A stretch of DNA of 38,961 bases from Acidimicrobiales bacterium. Lineage in GTDB: Bacteria > Actinomycetota > Acidimicrobiia > Acidimicrobiales > AC-9. The position numbers were made by a program, and so were the translations under genes. Shown here in pieces: positions 31,716 through 38,961 of this stretch; position 1 is the first letter of the stretch, and each line of letters opens with the position of its first letter. The notes beneath the pieces were generated by a model. That model saw nothing but the letters and a program-made list of their open reading frames with translations, was not told where the DNA came from and did not search any database. The stretch covers positions 1 to 38,961 of the forward strand of contig DATBBR010000146.1 of the NCBI GenBank assembly GCA_036270875.1, in the 5' to 3' direction.

Positions 31716-33686
31716 ATGATGGGCCCGGGGGGCGGCCCGACATGGGGCGGCATGCGCTCGTTCCGACGCGACAGCTCGGTCAAGCACCAGCAGCTGGCTC
31801 CAGGTACTGCTCGGCGGATCCTGCGGTTCGCGGCGCCCTACAAGCGGATGCTGGCCGTCTTCCTGGTCCTGATCGTCATCGACGCCGTGATCGGAGTAGC
31901 CAACCCGCTCATCTACCGCGACATCATCAACAAGGGGATCCTCGGCCACCGGTCCGGGCTGATCGTGGCCCTCGCCCTTCTCGTCGCCGGTCTCGCCATC
32001 GCCGACGCCGTGCTCTCGCTCGGGCAGCGCTACTTCTCGGCCCGGGTGGGCGAGGGGCTGATCTTCGACATGCGGTCCAAGGTGTTCGCCCATATACAGC
32101 GGATGCCGCTTGCGTTCTTCACCCGCACCCAGACGGGTGCGCTCATCACCCGCCTCAACAACGACGTCCTCGGGGCCCAGCAGGCGTTCACTGACACACT
32201 CTCGAACGTGGTGAGCAACCTCATCAGCGTGACGCTCGTCATCATCACCATGCTGTTCCTGTCATGGCAGATCACGCTCGTCGCGCTAGCCATGCTTCCG
32301 GTGTTCGTGGTGCCGGCGCGATGGGTCGGCCGGCGGCTCCAGACCATCACCCGTGAGAGCTACGGCCTCAACGCCGAGATGAACACCACCATGACCGAGC
32401 GCTTCAACGTGGCCGGCGCGCTCCTGGTCAAGCTGTTCGGCCACCCCAAGGCCGAGACAGGAGTGTTCGACAGTCGGGCCGGTCGGGTGCGCGACATCGG
32501 CATCACTTCGGCCATGTACAGCCGCATCTTCTTCGCCGCTCTCATGCTGACGGCGTCGCTGGCGACCGCCCTCGTCTACGGCTGGGGCGGCCTGCTGGCT
32601 GTCAACGGAGCCCTCAATGTCGGGACCGTGGTCGCGCTCACGGCCTACCTCAACCGGCTGTACGGGCCCCTCACTCAGCTGTCGAACGTCAACGTCGACG
32701 TGATGACGGCCCTGGTGTCGTTCGAGCGGGTCTTCGAGGTCCTCGACCTCCCCCCCATGATCAAGGACAAGCCCGACGCCGTCACCGTTCCGCGAGGGCC
32801 CGCGACGGTCGAGCTGGACCACGTCGACTTCAGCTACCCGACGGCCGAAGAGGTGTCGCTTGCCTCGCTGGAGTCCGTGGCGACGCTCGAGCGGACCGCA
32901 TCGAAGCAGGTCCTCTTCGACGTCGGCTTCACCGTCGAACCGGGACAATTGGTCGCGCTCGTGGGGCCGTCCGGCGCGGGCAAGACGACAATCAGCCATC
33001 TCGTACCCCGGCTGTACGACGTCCGGCGCGGCTCGGTACGGATCAACGGGATCGACGTGCGCGACGCCACGCTCGATTCCATCCGCCAGACGGTTGGCGT
33101 CGTCACCCAGGACGCCCACCTGTTCCACGAGACGATCCGGTCCAACCTGCGCTACGCCAAACCCGACGCCACCGACGACGAGCTCACCGAGTCGCTGCGG
33201 GCGGCCCAGATCTTGGCGTTCGTCCAGGGACTTCCCGATGGCCTCGACACCGTCGTCGGCGACCGCGGGTACCGCCTGTCGGGCGGGGAGAAGCAGCGAC
33301 TGGCCATCGCCCGACTGCTGCTCAAGGCCCCGGACGTCGTCGTGCTCGACGAAGCCACCGCCCACCTCGACTCCGAGTCCGAGGTGGCCGTGCAACGGGC
33401 CCTCAAGACGGCGCTCGCCGGACGAACCTCTATCGTCATCGCGCACAGACTGTCCACGGTGCGGGAGGCGGACCTCATCCTCGTGGTCTCCGACGGGCGC
33501 GTCGTCGAGCGGGGGCGCCACTCCGAGCTGCTCGCCCGTGGGGGCCAGTACGCCGAGCTCTACCGCACGCAGTTCGAGCGGCAGGCCGAGACCGCCGGCC
33601 CGGGAGGCCAGCCCGAGGGTGGCTCCGACCGGGGGGGCCGGCCCGGCGACCAGGACGTGCCGGCACTGACCGCCGGCGACGGCTGA
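31716..33686 (+). CDS. ABC exporter, permease-ATPase fusion
   Basis: The 656-residue half-transporter has six membrane helices (residues 40-330) followed by an ATPase domain. Walker A is GPSGAGKTT near 416, the signature is LSGGEKQ near 521, Walker B is VVVLDEATAHLD near 541, and the switch His is in IVIAHRLST. Order and length fit MsbA/LmrA-type multidrug or lipid exporters, which work as dimers. An insertion of about 25 residues (EEVSLASLESVATLERTASK) lies between the first beta strand and the Walker region. The C-terminal 40 residues are Gly/Pro-rich and contain a copy of the dispersed repeat. Two ATGs in a row make 31716 or 31719 the start. Confidence 0.93.
   Translation: MMGPGGGPTWGGMRSFRRDSSVKHQQLAPGTARRILRFAAPYKRMLAVFLVLIVIDAVIGVANPLIYRDIINKGILGHRSGLIVALALLVAGLAIADAVLSLGQRYFSARVGEGLIFDMRSKVFAHIQRMPLAFFTRTQTGALITRLNNDVLGAQQAFTDTLSNVVSNLISVTLVIITMLFLSWQITLVALAMLPVFVVPARWVGRRLQTITRESYGLNAEMNTTMTERFNVAGALLVKLFGHPKAETGVFDSRAGRVRDIGITSAMYSRIFFAALMLTASLATALVYGWGGLLAVNGALNVGTVVALTAYLNRLYGPLTQLSNVNVDVMTALVSFERVFEVLDLPPMIKDKPDAVTVPRGPATVELDHVDFSYPTAEEVSLASLESVATLERTASKQVLFDVGFTVEPGQLVALVGPSGAGKTTISHLVPRLYDVRRGSVRINGIDVRDATLDSIRQTVGVVTQDAHLFHETIRSNLRYAKPDATDDELTESLRAAQILAFVQGLPDGLDTVVGDRGYRLSGGEKQRLAIARLLLKAPDVVVLDEATAHLDSESEVAVQRALKTALAGRTSIVIAHRLSTVREADLILVVSDGRVVERGRHSELLARGGQYAELYRTQFERQAETAGPGGQPEGGSDRGGRPGDQDVPALTAGDG
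33595..33609. repeat. dispersed 15-base repeat, copy 3 (inverted)
   Basis: The reverse complement of GGCCTCCCGGGCCGG lies inside the 3' end of the ABC exporter gene, 77 bases before its stop codon ends. Confidence 0.6.
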
Positions 33687-33713
33687 GCTCGCCGGCCGGC
33701 TCGGTGTTCAGCC
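33681..33713. terminator. bidirectional terminator between convergent genes
   Basis: GGCTGA at 33681-33686 and TCAGCC at 33708-33713 are inverted copies holding the stop codons of the ABC and duplicated-HTH genes. Between them lies the palindrome GCCGGCCGGC at 33691-33700. The symmetry suits a hairpin working in both directions. Confidence 0.4.
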
Positions 33714-34046
33714 CTGATGGCTGAGCTTGTACGACGCCAGGCCTGCCACCCGGCGGAGATGGTCGGGGCTGCGCTTGAACCGGGGAGCGAGGTCGTCGAA
33801 GGACTCCCCCTCCTCCTGCCAGCGCAACAGGCACCGCTCGATGGGACGCAGAGCGTGACGCGGTGGCGGTCTCGATGCCTGGCTCGGGTGCCGAGGGAGG
33901 TGAGCCATCTCGATCACCCGGTCGATGAACTCGGGGCTGCGCCGAAAGCGGCGCGCGATCTCCTCCCGACCCACTCCCGCCTCCTGGAGGGCGAGGACCC
34001 GCCGCTCGAGGGGTCGAAGCGAATCCGGGACAGTACTGACCGGCAT
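33708..34046 (-). CDS. small protein with duplicated helix-turn-helix repeat
   Basis: The 112-residue protein consists of two copies of a roughly 40-residue unit. The first is LRPLERRVLALQEAGVGREE…FRRSPEFIDRVIEMAHL and the second LRPIERCLLRWQEEGESFDD…FKRSPDHLRRVAGLASY. Each reads like a sigma region 4 or LuxR-type helix-turn-helix, with RRSPE/KRSPD at the recognition helix start. The Pro/Arg linker PRHPSQASRPPPRH joins them. There is no sensor or other domain. It probably binds DNA as a pseudo-dimer; targets unknown. GGAGG seven bases before the ATG fixes the start. It converges with the ABC gene. Confidence 0.75.
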   Translation of the reverse strand: MPVSTVPDSLRPLERRVLALQEAGVGREEIARRFRRSPEFIDRVIEMAHLPRHPSQASRPPPRHALRPIERCLLRWQEEGESFDDLAPRFKRSPDHLRRVAGLASYKLSHQG

Positions 34047-34187
34047 GCCGTCACCTCCGCGCCATTGCGGCTGGCTCCACTCGGGGCCGGTCCCAGTCTG
34101 CCACCCGGAGCAGGACCGCCGCCCGCACCGGGCTCCAGCCCCGCTGTCTCCTCGTCGGCCTGTCCTCGCTCCGCCCGATGAACCGGC

Positions 34188-36305
34188 TCAGCCTCCGTGC
34201 CCATGCCCGTGGCCGCCAGGTGCGGGCGCCGGCGGCACGGGCGGTGGCGCCGGCGTCGGAGCAGGTGGAGGCGGGGCAGCGGGCGCGGGTGCCGGGGCCG
34301 GCCCAGGCGCCGGCGGTGGGGGCGGCGGCGCCGGCGGTGGGGGCGGGCTGGTGAGTGCGCCCGGCGAGTCCTGGGCGATCAGGAAGTGCCCGGGCGGTAT
34401 CTGGCTCTGATCAGGAGCGGTGAAGCTGGCCACGGGTTGGCCGGCGAGCCCGGCGCTCATGAAATCACGGAAGACACGGGCTGGGTAGGTCCCGCCGAAG
34501 ACGTCCACGCCCCCCACTCCATGCATCGGGACCTGGCCGGTCGGTGAGCCCATCCACACCGCGGTAGCAAGCTGGGGCGTGTAGCCCACGAACCAGGCGT
34601 TGGCCAGGTTGTCGGTGGTCCCCGTCTTCCCCGCCACGGCGCGGCCCGAGAGCTGGGCCGCTGTGCCGGTGCCCCGCTGGACCACGGCCTCGAGCGCCTG
34701 GGTGGTCGTCCTGGCGATCTGGGGGGACACGGCCTGGGTAGCGATCGGGTTGGCCTGGTAGAGCGCGGTGGTCGAACTGTCGGTGATCCGCTCGACGAGG
34801 CTCGGCGTTCGATGCACCCCGTCGGCCGCCAGAGTGGCGTACACCGAGGCCATCTGCTCAGGTGTCACCTCGTAGGTCCCGATGCTGAGCGAGGGCGTTG
34901 TACCGAGCTTGACGGTCGCCGGGATGCCGAGGCGGTGGGCCGTGTCGACGATCTTGGGCAGGCCGACGTCCACCCCCAAGCGGATGTAGGCGCAGTTCAC
35001 CGAGTTGGCCGTGGCATCGAGGAGGCTCATCACGCCCGCCCCCGCCTCGGCGTTGTTGGCCACGTAGGGTCCGGCACCGGGCAGAGAGATCGTGCACGGC
35101 GCGGTCCCGTCGATGGTGTCGTTCGTGCTGAACCCGTTCTCCAGGGCAGCGGCGAGCACCACTGGCTTGAAGGACGAGCCGGGCTGACGCCCACCGCCCC
35201 CTCGACCGGTGGCCACGTCGAAGCCGTTGGCGTTGGATCCCGGGTTGCCGGGGACGAGGGCACGCACGAACCCCGTCGCCGGCTCGATGGCCGCCACCGC
35301 GGCGGTGAACCGTCCTCCGGTGTTCGGCACCTCAGCCGCAACAGCCAGCTCGGCGTCGTGCTGGAGGGCGGGGTCCAGCGTGGTGGTGATGGTCAGGCCA
35401 CCCTTGTACAGCGCGTTCAAGCGGTCGCCCGTGGTGGTGCCCAGCGCGTCGAATCGGTGGTCGCTGGTGTCGAGGACGGCAGCCTTGACCTCGGCGACGA
35501 ACGGGCTTTCCTGCGGCGACGGGGGCGGATGAAGCGTCGTTGGCAGCGGGGTCGTCTTCAGCAGGGCGGCCTCGTCTGCGCTCAGGTGGCCGTTGGCCAC
35601 CATGCCGTCGAGGACCTGGCTCCGTCGCTGGACCGCCGCCCCAGGCTGACGGATCGGGTCGTCGCCCTCGGGGTTGCGGATCTCCCCGGCGAGCAGGGCG
35701 GCCTGAGCCGGGTTCAGCCGGCTGACGTCGGTCCCGAAGTAGGTCTGCGCGGCCGCCTCGATCCCGTAGGCGCCCTCGCCCAGGTACACGGTGTTGAGGT
35801 ATCGCTCCAGGATCTGGTCCTTCGACATCTGCTGCTCGAGGCGAAAGGCGAGGACGGCCTCGTGGACCTTGCGGTTGATGCTGCGCTGCGAATCCAGCAC
35901 CGCGTTCTTCACCAGCTGCTGGGTGATGGTCGAACCGCCCTGGACGTCGCTCGACGACACGTTGTTCTTCAGCGCGCGCATGATGGCGGGGACGCTCACG
36001 GCTCCGTGCTGGTAGAAGGTGGCGTCCTCGGCGTCCAGCACGGCATGGACCACCGTGGGCGGCACCTGCGACAGCGAGACGGGGGCCCGATAGTCGGCGT
36101 CCTGGAGCACGGCGAGCAGGCCGCCCTTGGAGTCGTACACCTTCGACGGGACATCGAGGGGCTTCAGTCGAACCGGCTGGCTCAGGGCCAGAGTGTGGGA
36201 GGCCCCGCCCAGCACGCCGCCGACAGGGACCAGAGCGAGGGCAGCCAGTCCGAGCACGGTGCCGGCGGCCCCCACGGTGGTCAGGAAACGCCCCAGCTTG
36301 CCCAT
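34188..36305 (-). CDS. class A penicillin-binding protein
   Basis: The 705-residue bifunctional enzyme builds peptidoglycan. One N-terminal membrane helix (residues 5-30) is followed by a GT51 transglycosylase: catalytic Glu93 in EDATFYQHG, GGSTITQQLVKN near 123 and RKVHEAVLAFRLE near 145. The transpeptidase has Ser377-x-x-Lys380 in GSSFKP, Ser435-x-Asn437 in SVNC and Lys560-Thr-Gly in KTGTTDN. The C-terminal 50 residues are a Pro/Ala run ending in HGHGHGG, likely flexible on the outer face. ATG at 36305 puts the helix at the N-terminus; a TTG at 36362 would add 19 residues. No PASTA domain is present. Confidence 0.95.
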   Translation of the reverse strand: MGKLGRFLTTVGAAGTVLGLAALALVPVGGVLGGASHTLALSQPVRLKPLDVPSKVYDSKGGLLAVLQDADYRAPVSLSQVPPTVVHAVLDAEDATFYQHGAVSVPAIMRALKNNVSSSDVQGGSTITQQLVKNAVLDSQRSINRKVHEAVLAFRLEQQMSKDQILERYLNTVYLGEGAYGIEAAAQTYFGTDVSRLNPAQAALLAGEIRNPEGDDPIRQPGAAVQRRSQVLDGMVANGHLSADEAALLKTTPLPTTLHPPPSPQESPFVAEVKAAVLDTSDHRFDALGTTTGDRLNALYKGGLTITTTLDPALQHDAELAVAAEVPNTGGRFTAAVAAIEPATGFVRALVPGNPGSNANGFDVATGRGGGGRQPGSSFKPVVLAAALENGFSTNDTIDGTAPCTISLPGAGPYVANNAEAGAGVMSLLDATANSVNCAYIRLGVDVGLPKIVDTAHRLGIPATVKLGTTPSLSIGTYEVTPEQMASVYATLAADGVHRTPSLVERITDSSTTALYQANPIATQAVSPQIARTTTQALEAVVQRGTGTAAQLSGRAVAGKTGTTDNLANAWFVGYTPQLATAVWMGSPTGQVPMHGVGGVDVFGGTYPARVFRDFMSAGLAGQPVASFTAPDQSQIPPGHFLIAQDSPGALTSPPPPPAPPPPPPAPGPAPAPAPAAPPPPAPTPAPPPVPPAPAPGGHGHGHGG

Positions 36306-36452
36306 CAGCGGGTCACCCGCACCTCGCGCTTCGACACGTACTCGGACCACCCTCGTCGCCAAGCCGGGAAACCGGCCGTTGTTCTGGTTCCACAGGGCCC
36401 CCCGATCGACCTACCCGATCCGGAGGAACCGCTCACATTGACCGACATGACA

Positions 36453-36476
36453 GGGCCGGCCCCGAAGGGCCGGCCC
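36453..36476 (-). terminator. terminator hairpin after the G1 peptidase
   Basis: Two copies of GGGCCGGCCC, itself a palindrome, form a ten-pair stem with a cgaa loop. It lies 31 bases past the stop of the peptidase gene on the minus strand and upstream of the penicillin-binding protein gene. No T-run follows. Confidence 0.65.
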
Positions 36477-36506
36477 CGTCGAACCGGTCGCGAGCAGCAA
36501 CGGCTG

Positions 36507-37322
36507 CTAGGAGCTGGTGGGCGCCGAGCAGCTGCTGGCGTAGGCGCAGTCGTTGAAGCCGTCGGTGTCGGTGTCGGGCGCCGACGGGGTCGCCAGGGGG
36601 TTGCCGCTGGAGTCGATCAGCTGCAGCTCCTCGGACGCCTTCAGCCCGGCGGGGGCGTTGTTCGCCTTGGCCAGGTCGATGTTGACGCTCGACAGGTTGG
36701 GCAGGGGCCCGACGCCGGTCCCCGAGGTGCCCACCACGACGGGCGTCTCCTCGATCCACTCTGCGGTGGCGTGGGTCGAGCTGTAGGGAGTCGTCATGGT
36801 GAAGGTCTGGCCGGACGTGACGTTCTTCAGCGTGATCGTCCACACATTCGAGTTGGCCACCGCCTCGCCGATGTCGACATGGATGTGATCGCCTGCCTTC
36901 ACCCCGACGGTGCTGATGGTGACGCTGGTCGCCGGGATCAGCTCCCACCAGGCCGAATATGAGGCGACGCCCTGTGCGCTCACGTCCTGCTCGGTGCCGG
37001 CCTGGATGAGCGTCGAGTCGGTCGTGGAACAAGACGCGTCGATGCACCCGCCGCCGATGCCGACCCAGGTCGACGAGAACTCGGCCTCTCCGGCCTTGTG
37101 GTTCGTCGCCGTCGGAACTGTCCAGTCCCCGGCCACCTCGTTGAACAGCTTGCTCCCCTGCTCGAGGGTGCCCTGGTTGTTGCCCGACCAGTTGTTCGAC
37201 TTGTTTGCTCCGACTGATAGGAGCGGCCGGTGCGAGACCGCCTGTACGGCGGCGCCCGCGGATGGGGCGAGCATGACGGGAGCGAGCGCGAGCGTGACCG
37301 CTAAGGGGACGAGGCGGCGCAT
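36507..37322 (-). CDS. secreted G1 (eqolisin-type) glutamic peptidase
   Basis: The 271-residue protein has a signal peptide, MRRLVPLAVTLALAPVMLAPSAGA, then a beta-sandwich domain of peptidase family G1 (formerly A4). The catalytic pair by motif is Gln107 in STLIQAGTE and Glu188 in TAEWIEETPVV. SNNWSGN near 42 and FSSTWVGIGGG near 82 are also typical. Two Cys pairs (93/98 and 259/265) suit an exported protein. Known eqolisins are acid proteases, mostly from fungi, so activity at low pH outside the cell is inferred. ATG at 37322 has AGGAGG six bases upstream; the ATG one codon earlier has only three. Confidence 0.88.
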   Translation of the reverse strand: MRRLVPLAVTLALAPVMLAPSAGAAVQAVSHRPLLSVGANKSNNWSGNNQGTLEQGSKLFNEVAGDWTVPTATNHKAGEAEFSSTWVGIGGGCIDASCSTTDSTLIQAGTEQDVSAQGVASYSAWWELIPATSVTISTVGVKAGDHIHVDIGEAVANSNVWTITLKNVTSGQTFTMTTPYSSTHATAEWIEETPVVVGTSGTGVGPLPNLSSVNIDLAKANNAPAGLKASEELQLIDSSGNPLATPSAPDTDTDGFNDCAYASSCSAPTSS

Positions 37323-37453
37323 CATCAACCTCCTGAGAGTCGGGCGCCGCACCGTTCTCGGTCGAAATGCCCGTATCCTCCCGAAACGAGGCAAGTTCCC
37401 TCGAACGGGGGATCCAGGGCGTGTTCCCAACCCCTCTCTGTCCTCTCCGCCCG

Positions 37454-37482
37454 TGGACGATCGGATCGTCGGGGACTAGGCT
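37454..37482 (+). promoter_or_regulatory. promoter with palindrome in the spacer
   Basis: TGGACG (37454-37459) and TAGGCT (37477-37482) are spaced by exactly 17 bases, matching four of six -35 positions and the TAnnnT -10. The perfect palindrome GACGATC-g-GATCGTC (37456-37470) sits over the -35 and spacer, a likely repressor site. Transcription would start near 37489, just before the ribosome site of the 75-residue gene. Confidence 0.5.
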
Positions 37483-37504
37483 CCCTCGTGCTGGGAGGTG
37501 GACT

Positions 37505-37732
37505 ATGCCAGCGTGGATAGCAACTTGGGCGATCAACGAGGTGCCGGGCGGCTGCGAGGTCATCCGGGACGGGCGGCCCGTGGGGATCGAAAGCTGCGAC
37601 GACGTGGACGAGGCCGTCGACCGGATTCGCCGCCATCGCCTGTACGAGGCCCGGGATCACATCGTTCGGAGAAGCGGTGGCCAGGAGGAAGAGGTGGATC
37701 TCAGCGCCTCTCACTCACTCTCGGCCGGCTGA
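37505..37732 (+). CDS. small hypothetical protein, 75 residues
   Basis: The product begins MPAWIATWAINEVPGGCEVIRDGRPVG and continues with a helix of alternating acidic and basic residues (DDVDEAVDRIRRHRLYEARDHIVRR). No domain is recognised; the first part may be a small beta hairpin fold. A strong GGGAGG ribosome site six bases before the ATG, and a promoter just upstream, make it a likely real gene. It is divergent from the secreted peptidase, with 182 bases between the starts. Confidence 0.7.
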   Translation: MPAWIATWAINEVPGGCEVIRDGRPVGIESCDDVDEAVDRIRRHRLYEARDHIVRRSGGQEEEVDLSASHSLSAG

Positions 37733-38485
37733 TCTTGATTCCCTAATACCTCGATCGAGGACCTGACCGCCAGCTCAGCTGCGCGCTCGCTTGCTGTCGG
37801 CCTGATTGGGCCCCTACGGGCCCGCAGGCAGAGCGTCTGTCAAGGCCACGCTTGCCTCCTCGCGCCTTGGCCGTGGGAAACAATCGCGTCATAAAGGAAA
37901 TGACGTTTAGCCATCCTCATGTCGATTAACGATTTATCTGTCAGGTACATGACATATCGTCAGCGGCGTCAAGCGGCGATAAAACGCAAAATCCGTCCCC
38001 CCGAATTCCGGAAAGTGCGGCCTAGCTGGCGGGGACGAGAATCCCGAACGTTGTCGCTGCGGTGGGGGCCTGCCACCCACGAGAAGAAATGGATTGCTTC
38101 GGCGACCAGATGGGGTCTGACGAGCCGTGATCTGGTTCTGGCGTGGACTCGTCATTGGGACATGGTGCCGTATACCCCCCTCAGGGCATCGCGGTAATCA
38201 TCGGCACGTGAGCGCATACCCGCACGCAATGCCACACGGTGCGATACCGCACAGCCCCTATCTCGGCAGGAAAGTGGCGTGTGGTAGCGCTTTCTCGCCG
38301 CCAGAAGCGGGACTATGCTTTGCGGTCTGATCGACCGTTGTCCGGTCGTGGCGAAGGAAAGGGGGAGATGTCCGAAATGCGAGGATCACCGCGATCCCCG
38401 AGCCTCCCGGATCAGGTGGCGTGGCCACGTGAGCGGAGGGACAAGGTCGAGGTGGGGGGGCCAAGGCAGACAGGACGGAGCCGTG
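37733..38485. other. gene-free stretch of about 750 bases
   Basis: No convincing gene is seen. A hairpin, GGGCCC-ctac-GGGCCC at 37808-37823, may end the 75-residue gene. From about 37865 to 38010 the DNA is markedly richer in A and T than its surroundings. A TATGCT at 38314-38319 resembles a -10, but only TTTCTC stands 17 bases upstream. CGACCG-ttgtc-CGGTCG at 38332-38348 and CGTGGCCACG near 38421 are inverted repeats before the response regulator gene. A 92-codon open frame from 37919 lacks a ribosome site and has mixed codon use. Confidence 0.5.
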
Positions 38486-38961
38486 ATGATCGAGCAGCTG
38501 CCTGAGGGAACCACCGAGAACCGACCGGTTCGTTTGGTGCTCATCGACAACGACGAGATCATCCGCAATGGTCTCCAAGCGGTGCTCGCCCGGTATCGCG
38601 AGCGCGTCGACGTCGTCGGGCACGTGAGTCCGGACGAGGACGTCGCCGCCGCGGTGGCCCGCCTGCGGCCCGACGTGGTCCTGGTGCACGTGGGGAGGCA
38701 GGGGTCAGAGGCGCTCGACCTCGCCGGGGAGCTGGTGCGACTGAGCTCCTCGTGGCGAGTCGCCGTCCTGAGCGAGGCCACCGACGAGCGCTGGCTGTTC
38801 GAAGCTCTTCGCCGGGGCGTCACGGCCTATCTCTCCAGGTCCTTGAACAGCTCCCAGCTGGCGGACGCTCTGGTGCAGGCCGGCGAGGGCACCCCGGTGG
38901 TCGATCCCAACCTGGCGACCAGCGTGGCGATGAGGGCTGCCTACGCCTGGGATGGCCATGG
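38486..38961 (+). CDS. response regulator with atypical receiver domain (cut by window end)
   Basis: About 158 residues are visible before the window ends. The start resembles a NarL/FixJ receiver: PVRLVLIDNDEIIRNGLQAVL, then VARLRPDVVLVHVG, and WLFEALRRGVTAYLSRSLN. The phospho-acceptor position in PDVVLVHVG is His68 rather than Asp, the second acidic residue of the usual DD pair is Asn22, and the conserved Lys is Arg (YLSRS). So normal phosphorylation is unlikely. A DNA-binding domain is expected beyond the window but not seen. ATG at 38486 has GGAG five bases upstream; a GTG one codon earlier is also in frame. The long gap upstream is probably its control region. Confidence 0.8.
   Translation, partial: MIEQLPEGTTENRPVRLVLIDNDEIIRNGLQAVLARYRERVDVVGHVSPDEDVAAAVARLRPDVVLVHVGRQGSEALDLAGELVRLSSSWRVAVLSEATDERWLFEALRRGVTAYLSRSLNSSQLADALVQAGEGTPVVDPNLATSVAMRAAYAWDGH

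Noticed and set aside
37919-38197. Open frame of 92 codons in the long gap
   Set aside because: No ribosome site, third-position GC well below real genes nearby, many Arg/Trp residues and no domain; it looks like chance.
38239-38505. Open frame of 88 codons just before the response regulator
   Set aside because: Overlaps the response regulator start in another frame, has no ribosome site and reads as a basic random peptide.
1-38961. CRISPR arrays, insertion sequences, prophage or tRNA genes
   Set aside because: No spaced direct repeats of CRISPR size, no transposase or integrase motifs, and no T-loop GTTCRA pattern in a cloverleaf context were found.

Overview
The window is high-GC, tightly packed actinobacterial DNA. 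A deep-branching actinomycete, probably of the class Acidimicrobiia, is the best guess. The reasons are the Mycobacterium-like gcvH–garA–merR–bifunctional nuclease–merR order, deazaflavin (F420)-type enzymes, a TreT/TreZ trehalose pair, GTG/TTG starts and many 1-8 base gene overlaps. The taxon is an inference; the window holds no rRNA or tRNA.

Left part (1-4.1 kb): an RDD membrane protein, a class II aldolase-family protein, then an F420-type LLM oxidoreductase and an acyl-CoA synthetase that continue the glycine-cleavage transcription unit on the minus strand. Centre-left (4.1-12.6 kb, all minus strand): a regulatory and metabolic block. One unit runs gcvH, a GarA-like FHA protein, a MerR regulator with a very long linker, hpt and a bifunctional nuclease. 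A second unit has its own promoter and a 30-bp dyad operator; it runs MerR, a PD-(D/E)XK-like protein without a normal start codon, gcvT, gcvPA and gcvPB. Glycine cleavage P, T and H proteins are therefore all present; the L protein is not in the window.

Middle (12.6-20.8 kb): a pgsA-type phosphatidyltransferase overlapping a fused sugar nucleotidyltransferase/phosphomannomutase-like protein, a copper amine oxidase, a VOC protein and a large acyl-CoA dehydrogenase. Then (20.8-26.1 kb) come two hypothetical genes, treT, an amidohydrolase and treZ. treT and the amidohydrolase converge with a 20-bp overlap.

Right part (26.2-39 kb): a PAS-PAS-GGDEF-EAL protein whose GGDEF motif is degenerate, a Ddn-like protein, a short adenylate kinase, two alpha/beta hydrolases (one exported), an ABC exporter, a small protein with a duplicated helix-turn-helix, a class A penicillin-binding protein, a secreted G1 (eqolisin) glutamic peptidase, a 75-residue protein, a 750-bp gene-free stretch, and the start of a response regulator whose phospho-acceptor Asp is replaced by His.

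Most of this is core metabolism. The parts most worth a second look are the MerR/nuclease junction (G6 run, stop codon, no ATG/GTG/TTG start), the 30-bp dyad at that promoter, the duplicated-HTH protein, the pseudo-receiver and a dispersed 15-base repeat found near gene ends. All calls were made by reading the sequence; no database search was run.
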